64,000 nt of DNA from Arctopsyche grandis. Its lineage: Eukaryota > Arthropoda > Insecta > Trichoptera > Hydropsychidae. Shown here piece after piece: positions 47,328 to 59,153 of the stretch. The notes beneath the pieces are model-generated. The model was not told the DNA's origin. It did not search any database and was given only the letters and a program-made list of their open reading frames with translations. Positions within the stretch are counted from its first letter, which is position 1. Each line of letters opens with the position of its first letter. Position numbers and translations under genes: made by a program. The stretch covers positions 28,706,001-28,770,000 of the forward strand of contig NC_135365.1 of NCBI RefSeq assembly GCF_051622035.1, written 5' to 3'.

Positions 47328-48421
47328 TGTTGCGTAGAGGTGGGTGGAGGATCCAAGTAAAAGGCCAACGTCGTGTCACAGCATTTAAAGAGATACACGC
47401 ACCGCCAGTGCTCCGTCCAGAATGTCTTGATAGTAGTTGTGGTTGCGTTTTATCGATAGTTTTCTCGGGTTTGTGAAACACCCTTGACCTATTTATCTAA
47501 CGTGTTATATGGGATCGGACTCTCGGTGATGTTGTGGTGCGGGCTGGCGGCTGCTCGCTTTGTTGGTTTTGAGTGGCTAGAACACTAAGCATAGGTTAGT
47601 GCATTAACTATGGGATGTTGTTATGGCTAGTTTTATGTTTAGAGACTATAATTTTGTGTTGGTAGTTTGGTTAACTTAACTTATGGTTATTATTTGTGGT
47701 AAGTGTGTATTTACAGATTAATTCTATCTATCCTAGTTTAGCCTATACCCATCTTCAAAATGTCGATAGGCCTTTGATTGAACGTGAGTTTGGTCTCTCT
47801 GAGGGAATTGATCAAGGGGTTGTCTATCTTGCCGAGAGACTTGAAGTAGTTCACGGCAAGTTTGTGTACGTGTTTGTCAAGGTAAATGTCTTGATATCGC
47901 CTAAGTACCTTCTTATAACATACAGGTCGCTCAGGGCATCTTCGACGTCCGGTTACTTCACCATTGTTTAGTCACGTACTCGGATGTGCAGTCCCCGAGT
48001 CAGTTCTAAGAACTCCACGGGAATGCGACCGAGTGCCGCTACTACGCCAATTCGGTGGCCATTGTTTAGCATACTTGCACTTAGTCTGGAGATAATCCTC
48101 GAAACCAATTATAACGGTCGCACAGTGTCAGGGATGCGCCTCGGCCTAATCCGATTGCACTTAACCGGCGGCTCCTTTTTTAGCATACGCTTTTTAGATC
48201 TTTGGACTCGATGCTCTTTACAGACTAGAATATATGTCGTTTTAATCCAAAACAGCCAAATTTGAAGTACATTTATTTGGTGCTCTCCTTTACTATTAAA
48301 GCCTGCTTTAAAGGCCAAAGACTTTATCTCTTAAAGCCCTCAACATGAGGCCACCCCCCCCCCCCCCAACGAATACAGTCTGAGAGACCCTTTCGTCGGA
48401 GAACGAGACGGTTGTCTAACA
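47328..48421 (-). mobile_element. LTR-like segment, family A-related, long form
   Basis: TGTTGCGTAGAGG at left and GTTGTCTAACA at right (TG...CA) with ATAT on both sides (47324-47327, 48422-48425). The left 100 bp are the inverse of the end of solo LTR A, and an inner part matches 20059-20230 inverted. The segment near 48320-48370 also occurs in the HIRA intron 5 MITE, so part may be an insertion. Fossil; boundaries moderate. Confidence 0.5.
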
Positions 48422-48584
48422 ATATTGCACAAAAACAGCCGCACATTACTGCTCTATACAAAAAACTCTATACACTGTATGTACATACCCAAGTACAAAA
48501 TAAACAACAATGCATGAACACATAAAGGCATACATGCGTTAGAAAATAATAATTAAAACACACCCAAAAAACAAACGCACACTT

Positions 48585-48905
48585 ACACACATTCACAGAT
48601 TCATAAAAACTCATAAATGCTTATGAAATTAAGTGGAGTAATAGCATCCAGGGGAACACAGCTTCCCAATGCATTCTGCGAACCTTTCGAAAGCTCTAAA
48701 CGAAGTTTTATTCCTTATTAAATCTCTATTATGCAGGGGTCAATGAGAGAACCCCTGACGCTGTCTAGCAAAACCCTCCTCTCAGCCTCCATCCCAGGAC
48801 AGGACCACAAAACGTGATCTGCGTCCTGCTCCGGAAAAGAACACGGACAAAAGGATTCAGATACCAAACCCATAGATGCAAGCTTACCGTTAAAGTGGCC
48901 ATGGC
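48585..48905 (-). mobile_element. LINE 3' fragment (R1-like C-terminus)
   Basis: On the minus strand from about 48903 a frame reads HGHFNGKLASMGL, then CPCSFPEQDADHVLWSCP, the C-x-C...H...C zinc-binding knuckle found after the RT domain in R1/Jockey-type LINEs. It ends at a stop near 48718 with a short AT-rich tail. Everything upstream of the knuckle is missing. Confidence 0.65.
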
Positions 48906-50140
48906 CATTACTATTGAAAGTGTTATATTATTTTGTTGACAATGTCGTTTTAGTTCAATTGGCTAATAATTTTAGTGTTTCTCTCGTCTGGGTGATGCGA
49001 CGGCTAAAATATCATATCGCAGCGCAGGTAGTCAAAGTAGAACTAATTTGGTCATTTTATAGGGCTCACTAGTACATAGTACTAGTAGTTGTTCTTTCCG
49101 CACTACAATTACTTAAAATACTCTTGGGAAAAGCCAGAAAGTTCTGTGAAAAGCTAGAATTTCAGCGATGGGTTCTACTGGAGCTACGCTTTCAAATATA
49201 ATATTTATATTAAATTTATACTTACTGGTTGTTACTTATCTCCTTTTGTGGCCATTAGACATACAAGCAACATTTAAAATGTATTATATTATAATGCCAG
49301 TAAAAACAATCATTAAAATAATCATCAAAACCATCCGATTTTTTACGGCTTCCACATTATGAAGGACTATTGTCATGTACATACTAACAGCTTCAAACAA
49401 CCCGATTGTGTAATTTATAAATATTTCATAATCAATATCTCTGACAACAAAATTTTCATTGCTGAACAACTAAAGAGTACATATGTAAAATCAATAAATT
49501 AAGTACTTTTGGATTTTGTCCAATTTTTATTTATACAACTTGAACTTTGGTCAGAAGAGAAAATTTTTTTGGAGCGGACCGTTAAATGAGTAGCACTGAC
49601 CTGAAGTGTAATAGATTTTCATGAGTCTGCGAATTTCTAATTATATCTTTGTTAAATGAATTACCATTTCGGAGATTTGGCAATATGACTAGTTCATCTC
49701 GGAAATTTGCACAAAGACACTAATTTGGGTACGATGTCTGCTTGATGTCTTTACTTCGTTCGCTTTGTCTTCCTGTTTTATTTCTTTATCTACTATTTTT
49801 TGTACGTTAAAAAGAAATATGAAATATACAAGATGAATACTCGTTTGTTTACTATGAGATTAATTTTAAATAAAATACCAGTAACTTCAATGGAATAATT
49901 TATTACAAAATCTAGATAACACTATAATCAATTTTGTTAACTAGAGAAATCCAATCACTGGATAATCTCCCGTGATAACAAAGACCACCTGGAACTGTCA
50001 TCACATTCAATTAGAACTCCGACGCATTTTATCTTGTCTCATTAGCTACTGGAGATACGATAAGCCAAAAGGATGCGATAATCAAAACGAAGCATTTCAG
50101 GAGGAGAATTGCAATCCTCAAATATTGGAAAAAAAGGTGT
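48906..50140. other. AT-rich spacer upstream of carrier 3 3' end
   Basis: No gene or defined repeat recognised. The part nearest 50140 is likely the 3' UTR of carrier 3. Confidence 0.4.
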
Positions 50141-53100
50141 TTAAGACTCCAACTTGTGCCTTCCGAACAAATTTTTAAAATGATCCCAAAATATGAGACA
50201 GAGTACAGTATGAGGCGCAATTCTTAGATAGAATGGTCCTACGCCTTTATAAACTCCTCTGATCCCTTCAGCTCTTAATATTTTTAAACCGCAATCTATC
50301 ACCCCAGTGTAAAAGCTTCCTTTACCAGTCGAGTCCACCCCTAAAACAACAACAAACATATTTTATTGATCAGTATTGAATCGTTGGCAGCTTTGGGTCA
50401 AGGTTAACCAGGCCGAATTGGACTCACCTTGATTGTAAAGACGAGTAGATATAACATCGAAAGGGCACATAAATATGACAAGCGCTATACCACTTATGTT
50501 ACTAGCAACGAAAGCTGTCATGATTGGACTATCGATCAATATACCATTACTTTTTAAAATATCCTTAGATCTGTAAAAATAAAAACAAAAATCATTTCCA
50601 AAACCTCAAAAGAGATGCTTGAGATAATAGCGTAAATGTCTTTTCTGTGGAATGAGGGTGAGCCTTTACAAATGAAATGACTTCTATGAGTTGGTAGAAA
50701 GTAGAGGTATATCATTTACCTGGTAAAAGTTGTAAGTTGTACAGCACTACCCACTCCTGCTCTAGGAACGGAACTCTCTACACCTCTCCACAATCCCTTC
50801 AAACCATCTTTTCGAAATATAACTCTGAAAGCGTCCAAGCTGCCGCTGTATTTGTATTGATGTCCTACTGCTATAGTCTCGTGTGAACTGGATTGCATAT
50901 GAGTTTTTATCAAATAAAATGGACTAGCTATGAAAGCGCCGACTATTCCAGCAGCAGATCCATAGAAGCAACTTTTCAAAGTGTCCGTCTGTCCCTGTTT
51001 ATTTTTCGTCAACGACTGAGATTCTGCCGTTTGATATAATCCCAATCTATGTAGATAAATTAAAAGGGTGCACGTTTTATTTTAAAATAATCAAATTTTT
51101 TTACAAGGCTCTTTTTTATATTTCACTTCGCAAGCAATTCAGCTGAAATTCTTAGATTTGAAACTTTGCCATTTTGAGCGTTTTAGTCAACGCTATAATT
51201 GTAATATGAAAAATAATTGTAATAGACACGTTTAAAAATATGTATGTTCGGCGTTTCGCCACCCTCTCGTTTTGTCAGATTTTAAGTGTTTAAACGGTTC
51301 GGTGATTACTGGTCACAAACGACTCGTCACAAAGTCACTAAAATCTCTATAACGGAACACCTGGCATCCGAAAAGTCCATCATACTAACGATAACGATCA
51401 TACTAACGAGAACTCGAGTGCCAAATATTGTGTATTCGCGATTTTCATGGCAAAAATTGTCTATGTGACCACCTAAATGTGACGAATAATCCAATTACCG
51501 TTTAAACGCCTATGGCTTTATTTTTTTCGCACTATCTATATATATATATATCATCATCATCATCATTTACAGCCATTCGCCATCCACTGCTGGATGAAGG
51601 CCTCTCCAACACGCTTCCACTCGTCTCTGTTTTGCGCAACACTCATCCATCTCATTCCGCACATTTTCCTAATTTCGTTCACCCATCTTCCTTGCGGTCT
51701 TCCTTTTACTCTTTTGCCTTCTCTCGGGTACCATTCAAGCACTTCTTTTGTCCACCTTTCGTCCATCCTCCTAGCTACGTGACCCGCCCATTGCCATTTC
51801 AATCTCTTCACTCTATCCACTATGTCCACTACCCTTGTCATATTTCTCACCCACGTGTTCCGCTTCCTGTCTTTCCTCGTTATGCCAAGCATACAGCGTT
51901 CCATACTTCTTTGAGTGCATTGGATTTTATTTTGCATCTTGGCGTTCAGTGTCCAAGTTTCACATCCATACGTCATCACTGGCAAAACGCATTGATCAAA
52001 GATCCTTTTCTTCAGGCAGAGTGGCATTTTTGATTTAAAAACAGCATTCATCCGTCCAAATGCACTCCACCCCAATTTCATACGTCTCTTTATCTCTTCA
52101 TTTTTACTACCAGACATGTCAATTATTTGACCTAAATATAAATAATTATTTACTACTTCTACTGGTTTATCATCTAAGGGGATGCTATCAGGCATGCAAT
52201 AACTATTGAACATTAGTTTAGTCTTATCTACGTTAATTTTTAATCCTACTTTTCTACTTTCCCTGTCCAGCTGTGTTAGTCTGATAAGTAGGTCAGCTGA
52301 ATCACGAGCTACTAAAACTATATCGTCTGCGAACCGAAGGTGACTCAAAAAGCGACCATTGATGCTTACTCCGGCTGTATCCCAATCCAATTTCCTGAAA
52401 ACTCCCTCAAGCACCGCATTGAATAACTTGGGCGAGATTGTATCTCCTTGTCTTACTCCTTTTCCTATGCTAAATCTATCTGTACCTGAAAAAATTTTAA
52501 CTGAAGCTGTGGCATTCTTATATATTGTAGCTAACAGTCCCACATAGGGTTCCGGCACTCCCTGTGTTTTTAGAGCGTTAAGTACTGCATTATGACTAAC
52601 TGTATCGAAGGCTTTCTCATAATCGACGAAACCTAGGCACAGTGGCCGTTGATATTCGTTGGCGCGCTCGATTAGTTCGCCAACTACTTGGAGGTGGTCC
52701 ATTGTGCTGAAATTTGCCCTAAACCCTGCCTGCTCTATAGGTTGGTTCTCGTCGAGGATATTCTTCAGCCTTTCTGTAATAACCTTCGTGAAGAGCTTGT
52801 AGACCGCTGAAAGTAGACTAATGGGTCGGTAGTTCTTGATATCGCTTTTGTCGCCTTTTTTGTGTATTAAAATGATAGTTGCGTTATTCCATCCTTCTGG
52901 TATAGCTTGGTTCTGGATGCATTTGCTGAAAAGCCTAGCTAAGATATTAATTAGGGGGGGGCCGCCACATTTTAGTAAGTCGATGGGAATATTATCTTCC
53001 CCTGGGGTTTTACCATTCTTTGCAGTTTTTAGCGCGGCCTCTACTTCGCTAGGCAATACTGCAGGAACCCTTTGGCCGTGTGTCGATTCCAGAGTGGGGA

Positions 53101-54927
53101 ATTGGCCGTTGTCGTTCTCGTATAGTTTTGCATAGAACGTGTAAACTCTGTCTATGATTTCTTCTCTATTCCTAATTATTACTCCGCTCTCTGATCTGAT
53201 TGCGATCATTTGGTTTTTGCCTAAGAAAAGATCCTGTTTGCACTTTTTCAGGCTACGGTTATTCTTAATGGTATTTTCATATATATATATATATATATAG
53301 GAATGATTTTTAAACGAGCTGTATGTGTGGTTGGCCAACCTGCTAGGGATAAAGTGTGTGTGGTATGGATGGTTGAGACCGGATGCGTGTGGTTATGGTT
53401 ACTTTTTGGAGAACAAGCCAGACGATACGATGTGTAATAAATATACTTGACCGAATCTGCGCTTTTCACTTGGAATCCTTCACATACGGAACCTAAATAT
53501 ATATAAAAATGAATGTCTGTGTGTGTGTCTCGAATAGGCTCCTAAACCACTGAACCGATTACGATGGAACTTTAAAGATTTGTTGTATGCATGACCGGGA
53601 AGATTACTGTGAAAAAAAAACGGGAAAAACGGGAACGGAAACGTGAAAAACGAGTCTCATTGCAACGCTATATGTACTTTCAAATGTTTTCGCGTTACCA
53701 CCAAGGTGTTCGCTGCTTGCGTTTTACCGACAAATGGGAACGGGAACGAGAACGGGAACGGGAACGGGAACGGAAACGAGAACGGAAACGAGAACGGGAA
53801 CGGTAATTGCATGCGTTTTTGTGACATTGCAGCGCGTGCCGGGTTCAGCTAGTATCTTATAAAATTTGTATTATAGGCTCTCATTATCTTTCATATATAT
53901 TTTTACTTCACTAATCTAATATATAATTTCGAAAGAGACTTTGTATGTATGTTTGTTTGTTTGGTTTGTAGAGTCCGTGACTTTTAATTTAATAAAAAAG
54001 AAATGAATATTCAAATAAATTTAAATAAAATAAAACTATTCAAATAAATTTAATAAAATGTTTACTATTAGATTGGCCATGTTTAAGCGGTTTATATTAC
54101 AAATACCGAGTGAAGCCGGGTAAAAACACTACTATGTATGTAGGTTATAAAATGAATGTTAAAATTTTTATATTATAATGGTGATAATTAATACATGATA
54201 GTGATTGATGGAGATGCATTTCAATTTACCTAAGCACGTTTCCATACAGTTTGTTTTAATTTTATTAAAAGCAGGGGATATACGGAATGTAAATAAAAAG
54301 TTAAAATTTTCTTTGAAAAGTAAAACAAATGTTTATATTTGGGGTGAAATATTTTAAAATGCAAATCAATTAAAAAACACATTGGATTAAATTTTGGATG
54401 TAAGAAAACCTAGCAAATTATATATTTGTTAAATCAAGCTATTATTAATCAACTACTTATTATTTGAAAGTCAATTAAAAACCACTTTAAACTGTTCGTG
54501 ATTGAATTTCAACCATATTTTAACATAAATCGAAAATGCGCGGTCAAGTTCTGGGTCAAACTCCATGACCTATTTCCTCACAAAGAACGTCAATATATCA
54601 TAAATTACATTAACTACAAAACTATTACGAGTGGTCGCAATTTGGGTTTCATTACCAGCAAATTTTGAACTTTATAAAATCAAAATACCTGGTACTGTTG
54701 CAGAACAATTGAAACCCTAAAGCAGGAACCAACCCCTTCTGCAAAGCCAACAATCCATCGTTTTTAGCAATTGTGAACAGCGCGTGAGGCACATTCTTAT
54801 AATGCACCGAATAGTGACCCCTGGCTTGGAGTTCTCCTTGAAGCTGCATCCTGGTCTTGACCACATCCAGAGGATTGCTGAAGAGTCCGGCGCACATGGC
54901 GGCCGAGCCGCCCAGCACGAAATCCAT
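50141..54927 (-). CDS. SLC25A34/35-like mitochondrial carrier, paralogue 3
   Basis: Third tandem family member. Minus-strand exons: 54927-54689, 51046-50720, 50570-50428, 50340-50141; 909 nt, 302 aa. It starts [20 protein letters not shown] take this Met, not the one 51 codons upstream, because it matches both paralogues. Carrier signatures are [18 protein letters not shown] and CPFDVISTR; the third repeat has Cys where the others have Thr. The exon plan (239/327/143 nt before the last exon) is identical to carrier 2. Intron 1 (3.6 kb) holds an RTE LINE in the same orientation, a MITE and Helitron pieces. Substrate unknown. Confidence 0.92.
51288..51507. mobile_element. MITE with GTTTAAACGGT ends
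   Basis: 220 bp with inverted ends GTTTAAACGGT and ACCGTTTAAAC. A degraded relative is upstream of HIRA at about 8520-8715. Family unassigned; in carrier 3 intron 1. Confidence 0.65.
51541..53300 (-). mobile_element. RTE-clade LINE, 5'-truncated
   Basis: Minus-strand non-LTR element whose ORF is open from about 53280 to the TGA at 51563-51565. Reverse transcriptase blocks are clear: [63 protein letters not shown] and the catalytic FADDIVLVA. The C-terminus (RMERCMLG-type block, [16 protein letters not shown], final QQWMANG) is the RTE signature. The endonuclease and start are missing: the 5' end stops at a TA microsatellite near 53279-53300. The 3' tail is a short TGA repeat that begins at the stop codon. 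Inside carrier 3 intron 1. Confidence 0.88.
53495..53852 (+). mobile_element. Helitron, family 1, with GGGAAC hexamer repeat
   Basis: Insect Helitron-like start (ATATATAAAAATGAATGTCTG, then GGCTCCTAAACCACTGAACC) and 3' end GCCGGGTTCAGCTAG followed by T. A run of GGGAAC/GAACGG hexamers occupies 53735-53803. The 5' terminus is approximate. Confidence 0.6.
53915..54132 (+). mobile_element. Helitron, family 3, short copy
   Basis: Starts TCTAATATATAATTTCG after A and ends near GAAGCCGGGTAAAAACACTA. Same family as 25509-26209 but without the minisatellite. Confidence 0.55.
54133..54688. other. Carrier 3 intron 1, AT-rich remainder
   Basis: AT-rich intronic sequence with no recognised gene or repeat. 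Confidence 0.4.
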
Positions 54928-55334
54928 ATCAGTCGTTTCAGTCCATTTGGAACTACGCCATTTCGATTCGCACGACGACCCAAAGTCACACCGTTTGGTA
55001 CATGACTGATATCTGGCGAACCAACTATCTGAACTACGTAACGTCACAGAACGTAACGACGACGAGGTCGCGTGCTCCACTAGCTGAACAACACTGACGA
55101 TTTTGTGTTATCAGGTGTCATTAAATTACTACGGAGCTGTTATCTGGTGATGGAATTTGACGAGTGATGTATTAAATTAATTTATGTGATCTTTTTGAAG
55201 AAACTTACATATGCCTAAATTGTGGTCAAATAAGTTAAGACGAAGATAGGTACAAAATAAACTAAGATGTTCTGGGTCAATTTTCTTTTAGTTTGAATTT
55301 TATTTTAAACATATGTACATACGTAGTGTACATA

Positions 55335-56184
55335 CAGTCTACTCTCGATTATCCGGGTGCGGATTATCCGTGCTTGAAAAATATTAATTATTTTTTTAAA
55401 ATTAATTAAATTTTGTTCTTATATCATAATGAGACGCACCGATTGATTGTGACCGTAAACATGCGTGTTATTTGAAACAAATGATGTCACACAGAAATGG
55501 TTTTTGGTCCCTTTTTAAATGTATTTTCCTATTGCGTCAATTCTTTCAGTCGCTTTTGATCATCGAAGAAGTAACAAGTGCGTTCATTCAGACCAGATTT
55601 TTTCGAACAAACATATGTTTAATTATTATCAATTACAATACTTTGTGTGTGAAATTATTTTCTTTGCTATTAACTTGAAAATATTTCAGATTTACATACC
55701 TGTTCGAAATATATGTAGTTAAACAAAAAAAATAAGTTAGAGGCGTTCGCAAGATTGTGATAGTTCTGCAGGTCCTTCGAAACGAAAATGTATGAAAATG
55801 TCAAGATACGAAGATTTGGTTGCAACTATACTCATATAGTTAAATCAAAAATGAGCAGCAGGAATACCAATTAGCGTTCAAATGTGTATGGAAACAGCCA
55901 AGTTTTTCCAAGAAAAATTAGGATTAGTAGACAACTTCAATGCTTCGTTTGGCTGGTTGAATAGATTTTTTTTATATTTTGGCAATAGTAAGGCACATCT
56001 GCTTAACTATAAGCGTTTTTCTTCATAAATAATGAGTATTAAAATTATGAAACAAAAATTTGTTTTGTTAATATGATGTTATACTCGAAACCAAGTCAAA
56101 ATTTGATGATTCGGATTATCCGTGTTTTTCAATTATCCGTACCTTCCATCCCCAGCTTTAGTCCGGATAATCGAGAGTATACTG
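55335..56184 (+). mobile_element. Tigger/pogo-type DNA transposon relic
   Basis: 850 bp flanked by TA (55333-55334, 56185-56186) with ends CAGTCTACTCTCGATTATCC and GGATAATCGAGAGTATACTG, the pogo/Tigger pattern. A plus-strand piece near 55860-55970 reads GIPISVQMCMETAKFFQEKL and FNASFGWLNRF, the CENP-B/Tc5 helix-turn-helix of this family. The DDE core is missing, so it is non-autonomous. Confidence 0.82.
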
Positions 56185-56304
56185 TATGTACATATGTAGA
56201 TACGAACATTCGTTATTGCTCGGGTGGATGAAAGTTTTAATAATAGTACTTTTCAGAAAATTTTGCTTGGGAGCTGGGTTTACACCTTTCAACAAATCTT
56301 ATAA

Positions 56305-56590
56305 GGGTGAAATCACACAGGGAAGAACGGCACGTCGTGTGCTTGGATCCCCACTGTGGGGGTTCTCCTACATTTCTTCAAATATGGGATACACTCTTAT
56401 TGATCACTGTCAAGCAAGGATAAATTCAAGGATAAAATTTTACCGAAAACACTCCAGGGGGTGATTTTGAGACGGTGTGTACTAGGCATGCCGTGAATAT
56501 GTTCAAGACATGTCACATTTTTTTCTAATGTTTAAAAGTATTTAAAAAAAAGCCGTGATTTCGTTCCTTCCTGTGTGTGAAGCCGAGTAT
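56305..56590. mobile_element. Harbinger-type MITE, family G1, diverged copy 3
   Basis: Left end AAGGGTGAAATCACACAG, right end CTTCCTGTGTGTGAAGCC. The interior matches copy 1 inverted (ACTCCAGGGGGTGATTTTGAG; CATTTCTTCAAATATGGGAT without overlap). No clear duplication. Confidence 0.5.
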
Positions 56591-57397
56591 GAGTAGAGAC
56601 CGGCGTTGGGACAATACTTTTTGCAAAAAAAATGGTTCAATATTGTCAATTAGTAATTACTATAGTCAACCATGATTTTTTGCTCTCTTACTTTGTTAAC
56701 TAATGAAGGAGTCTATTGTTATTTGAAGGACACCAAGCCAATGCCTACGTCTGATCATGACAGGATACTTAAGTAAGTGGTTTTGAACTGTATATTTGCA
56801 TAGCAGACTAACATTTGACTTTATATATTAGATATTATGCAAATAATAGGGCTGAAAGGGAAAAATTATAAAAACTAACTTAACAAATGCCATAAACGAT
56901 TAAATCTCAAAAATATTATATGAAAATCATTACTCACACTTGATCGGTTTGCGCATTTGAATAATTAAATCATATTCTGAAAATACAACCAGACACGTCT
57001 TAAAATAGGGCCAACTCAAGGTTTTCCCTTGAAAATATATTCAACCCACGATGTCATGTGTACGTTCTAACGATTTGAAGTAGGTCGAGTTTAATTTATA
57101 ATTACCCTTATATTTATTAAAGACTAATAAAAGCTAGTGAATTCGCCACATTTTATGTAAAAGCCAATTCATCACTTTATGAAGTTTAGCTATCCATAAT
57201 TGCTGAAAAGATCTCGATGCTTATATTTAAATTTATCAATAAATTAATTTAAATTATGAAAAAGAAGAAAACACTGATACTAGAAAAACTAAAATACATA
57301 AAATGTAGTATTAATACTACATATTATACCTACATATATAATAGCTTTTAAACTATCAATGTAAAGTATCAAAACAATCAGATATTATTCTATGCTA
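56591..57397. other. AT-rich spacer downstream of the attacin-like gene
   Basis: No gene or repeat recognised. It lies 3' of the attacin-like gene on the minus strand. Confidence 0.4.
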
Positions 57398-57403
57398 TTT
57401 ATT
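57398..57403 (-). terminator. Poly(A) signal of attacin-like gene
   Basis: AATAAA on the minus strand, about 64 bp after the stop codon at 57467, giving a short 3' UTR. Confidence 0.55.
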
Positions 57404-57466
57404 TTATAAAATACACACATACATACATATATGGCACATAAATTACTTATTATATTTATCAATACA

Positions 57467-58082
57467 TTAAAAATTATATTTCAGTCCTGCTCCAAAGAAA
57501 GGCTTTCCAGAATTCCCATTCATGAAAGTTTGGGAATATTGACCAACTGCATCCAAATTGCTATTTTTGTTCGGTCTCCAAATCGTAGCACCACCTTGGG
57601 CTCCAACCTAAAAATTTCAATACTAAAATATAGAAAAGACTTGAGCTCAGCCAAGAAAAACTTTGTGGTTTTAAAATATTCACCTGAACTCCACTGGGAA
57701 TTTTGTCAACAGCCAGAGATCCACTTGATCCTCTTCCTTGGTAATTTAACAAACTTCCAGCAGTATATACAGGCTTTTCTTGATGAGCCAATGTTTGAGT
57801 GGCATGAAGTTGTGCACTGAGTCGATTGTGATCATTTTGGAATAGATTACTCCTGACTCCGAATCTGTTCTAGAAATATAAAAATAAGCAAGTCAAAAAA
57901 GAGTATAATTATCAGATCAATTCAGAATTTTTCCAGGAAATTACGTGTAAATTTGGGGAGTCGAATGTTGAAGAACCAAATAAGCTCGAACTGGGTCCAA
58001 GAGGTACATTGAATAAGTTTCCTCCTTGGGCTGCTACACAATAAACTGTGCTTAGTAAAAGTACTGATACTGCGCTCTTCAT
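57467..58082 (-). CDS. Attacin-like secreted antimicrobial protein
   Basis: Small secreted protein resembling the C-terminal domain of attacins, glycine-rich insect proteins that act on Gram-negative bacteria. Minus-strand exons: 58082-57945, 57869-57684, 57607-57467 (138+186+141 nt, all phase 0), 154 aa. A hydrophobic signal peptide MKSAVSVLLLSTVYCVAA is followed by mature QGGNLFNVPLG. Blocks match the attacin C domain in order: SNLFQNDHNRLSAQLHATQ (attacins: ANLFNNGRHNLDAKVFASQ), GRGSSGSLAVDKIPSGVQ, and the final ATIWRPNKNSNLDAVGQ with GKPFFGAGLKYNF (attacins: PNFGAGLGLSHHF). No RxRR pro-peptide site is evident. It is shorter than fly and moth attacins (about 190-220 residues). A TATA box and a kB palindrome upstream suggest Imd/Toll control. 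Assignment rests on recalled family sequences. Confidence 0.82.
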
Positions 58083-58157
58083 GTTTGATTTTTGCTAATT
58101 AGTTTTCACTGGTTTGAATGTGTGATAGATAATGAGTTCTCAGTTGTTGGTTAGTAG

Positions 58158-58165
58158 TATTTATA
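58158..58165 (-). promoter_or_regulatory. TATA box of attacin-like gene
   Basis: TATAAATA on the minus strand, 76 bp upstream of the start codon, giving a 5' UTR of about 45-50 bases. Confidence 0.7.
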
Positions 58166-58204
58166 CTCGAACGTAACAGGAAAATATTTACATATAATTC
58201 TAAA

Positions 58205-58214
58205 GGGGTTCCCC
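58205..58214. promoter_or_regulatory. Palindromic NF-kB (Relish/Dif) site
   Basis: GGGGTTCCCC, a perfect palindrome fitting the insect kB consensus GGGRNNYYCC, about 40 bp upstream of the TATA box of the attacin-like gene. GATA-type motifs (AGATAA/GATA near 58120-58132) lie between it and the start codon. The combination is typical of fat-body immune promoters. Confidence 0.7.
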
Positions 58215-58564
58215 GTTTTCTGAGATGATATTGTTAATTGTGGTCATATAAACTCGTTTTAAGAGATAACAAAAAATGAAGTTCAGCGACGCTTTACATT
58301 TGTACCGAGTGCGTAAAAAATACATAACTTATCTTTTTGAATTAGTTTTAATTAAATGTATTGAATTTCATACGCATAAGTTATCATTTGCAAAATTAAT
58401 TGATCAAAAGTTTTCTCTCCAGATTTAAAAAAAATGGATATTGAATAACGACGATATTATTTACATATATGGACAATAAACCATAAAAGAGCATTGTAAA
58501 AAGCGTGACAACGGAAGCAGATATATCTGAGATGATCTAAATTGGTTTTTTATAAAGAAACTAT

Positions 58565-58565
<1 letters not shown>

Positions 58566-58597
<32 letters not shown>

Positions 58598-59137
58598 TAA
58601 ATAGGCACACATACCGAATAAAATATAAAAAGAAAGTTGTATAATGAGACAAAAAATAATAATAAACATAAATAAAAATATAATATTCCATTTACAGTGA
58701 GCACCACATGGTGATATAAAAAAGTAAAATTACAAAAACATCAAGATTTAAAAAAAAAGAAAACAAACAGATAAAGAAAAAGATACAGATAAAGTAAAAA
58801 AGAAAAAGAAAAAGAAAGACTATAAGGGTGAAGAAGCAAATCAACCACATATTATTTTCTTCACCTTTGTCCTAAAAATACTAAAAGAGTCACTAAAGAG
58901 GTCAAGACAATCATCTAAGCTATCGTAAATACGGCATATACGAACGATTGCACTATTGAAAGAGGTGTTGCTTTGACAAATTGGTGGATAAAAAAGATTT
59001 GTGCATCTGGTGAATCGGGCATTAACGTTAAAATTAATCTCACTTAAAACAGATGTGTCAAGAATACCATTAGCAATCTTATATAAAATTAAGAAATCAG
59101 AAACCTTTCTACGCTTATAGACTTGCAATATCCACAA
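58566..59137 (-). mobile_element. LINE 3' fragment (Jockey/CR1-like C-terminus)
   Basis: The minus-strand frame 59137-58841 encodes KRRKVSDFLILYKIANGILD and later TRCTNLF, NSAIVRICRIYDSL and DLFSDSFSIFRTKV, the conserved tail following the RT in Jockey/CR1-type LINEs. A pentameric ATTTT-type tail (58567-58600 plus strand) marks the 3' end. Truncated 5' where a TTAA-flanked MITE begins. Confidence 0.65.
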
Positions 59138-59153
59138 AAATATTTTCCATTAA

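Noticed and set aside
47328-48421. Full-length LTR retrotransposon
   Set aside because: Only LTR-like sequence is seen; there is no paired LTR or polymerase region.
54928-55080. 51-codon N-terminal extension of carrier 3
   Set aside because: Open by chance; not present in the paralogues, which start at the equivalent of 54927.
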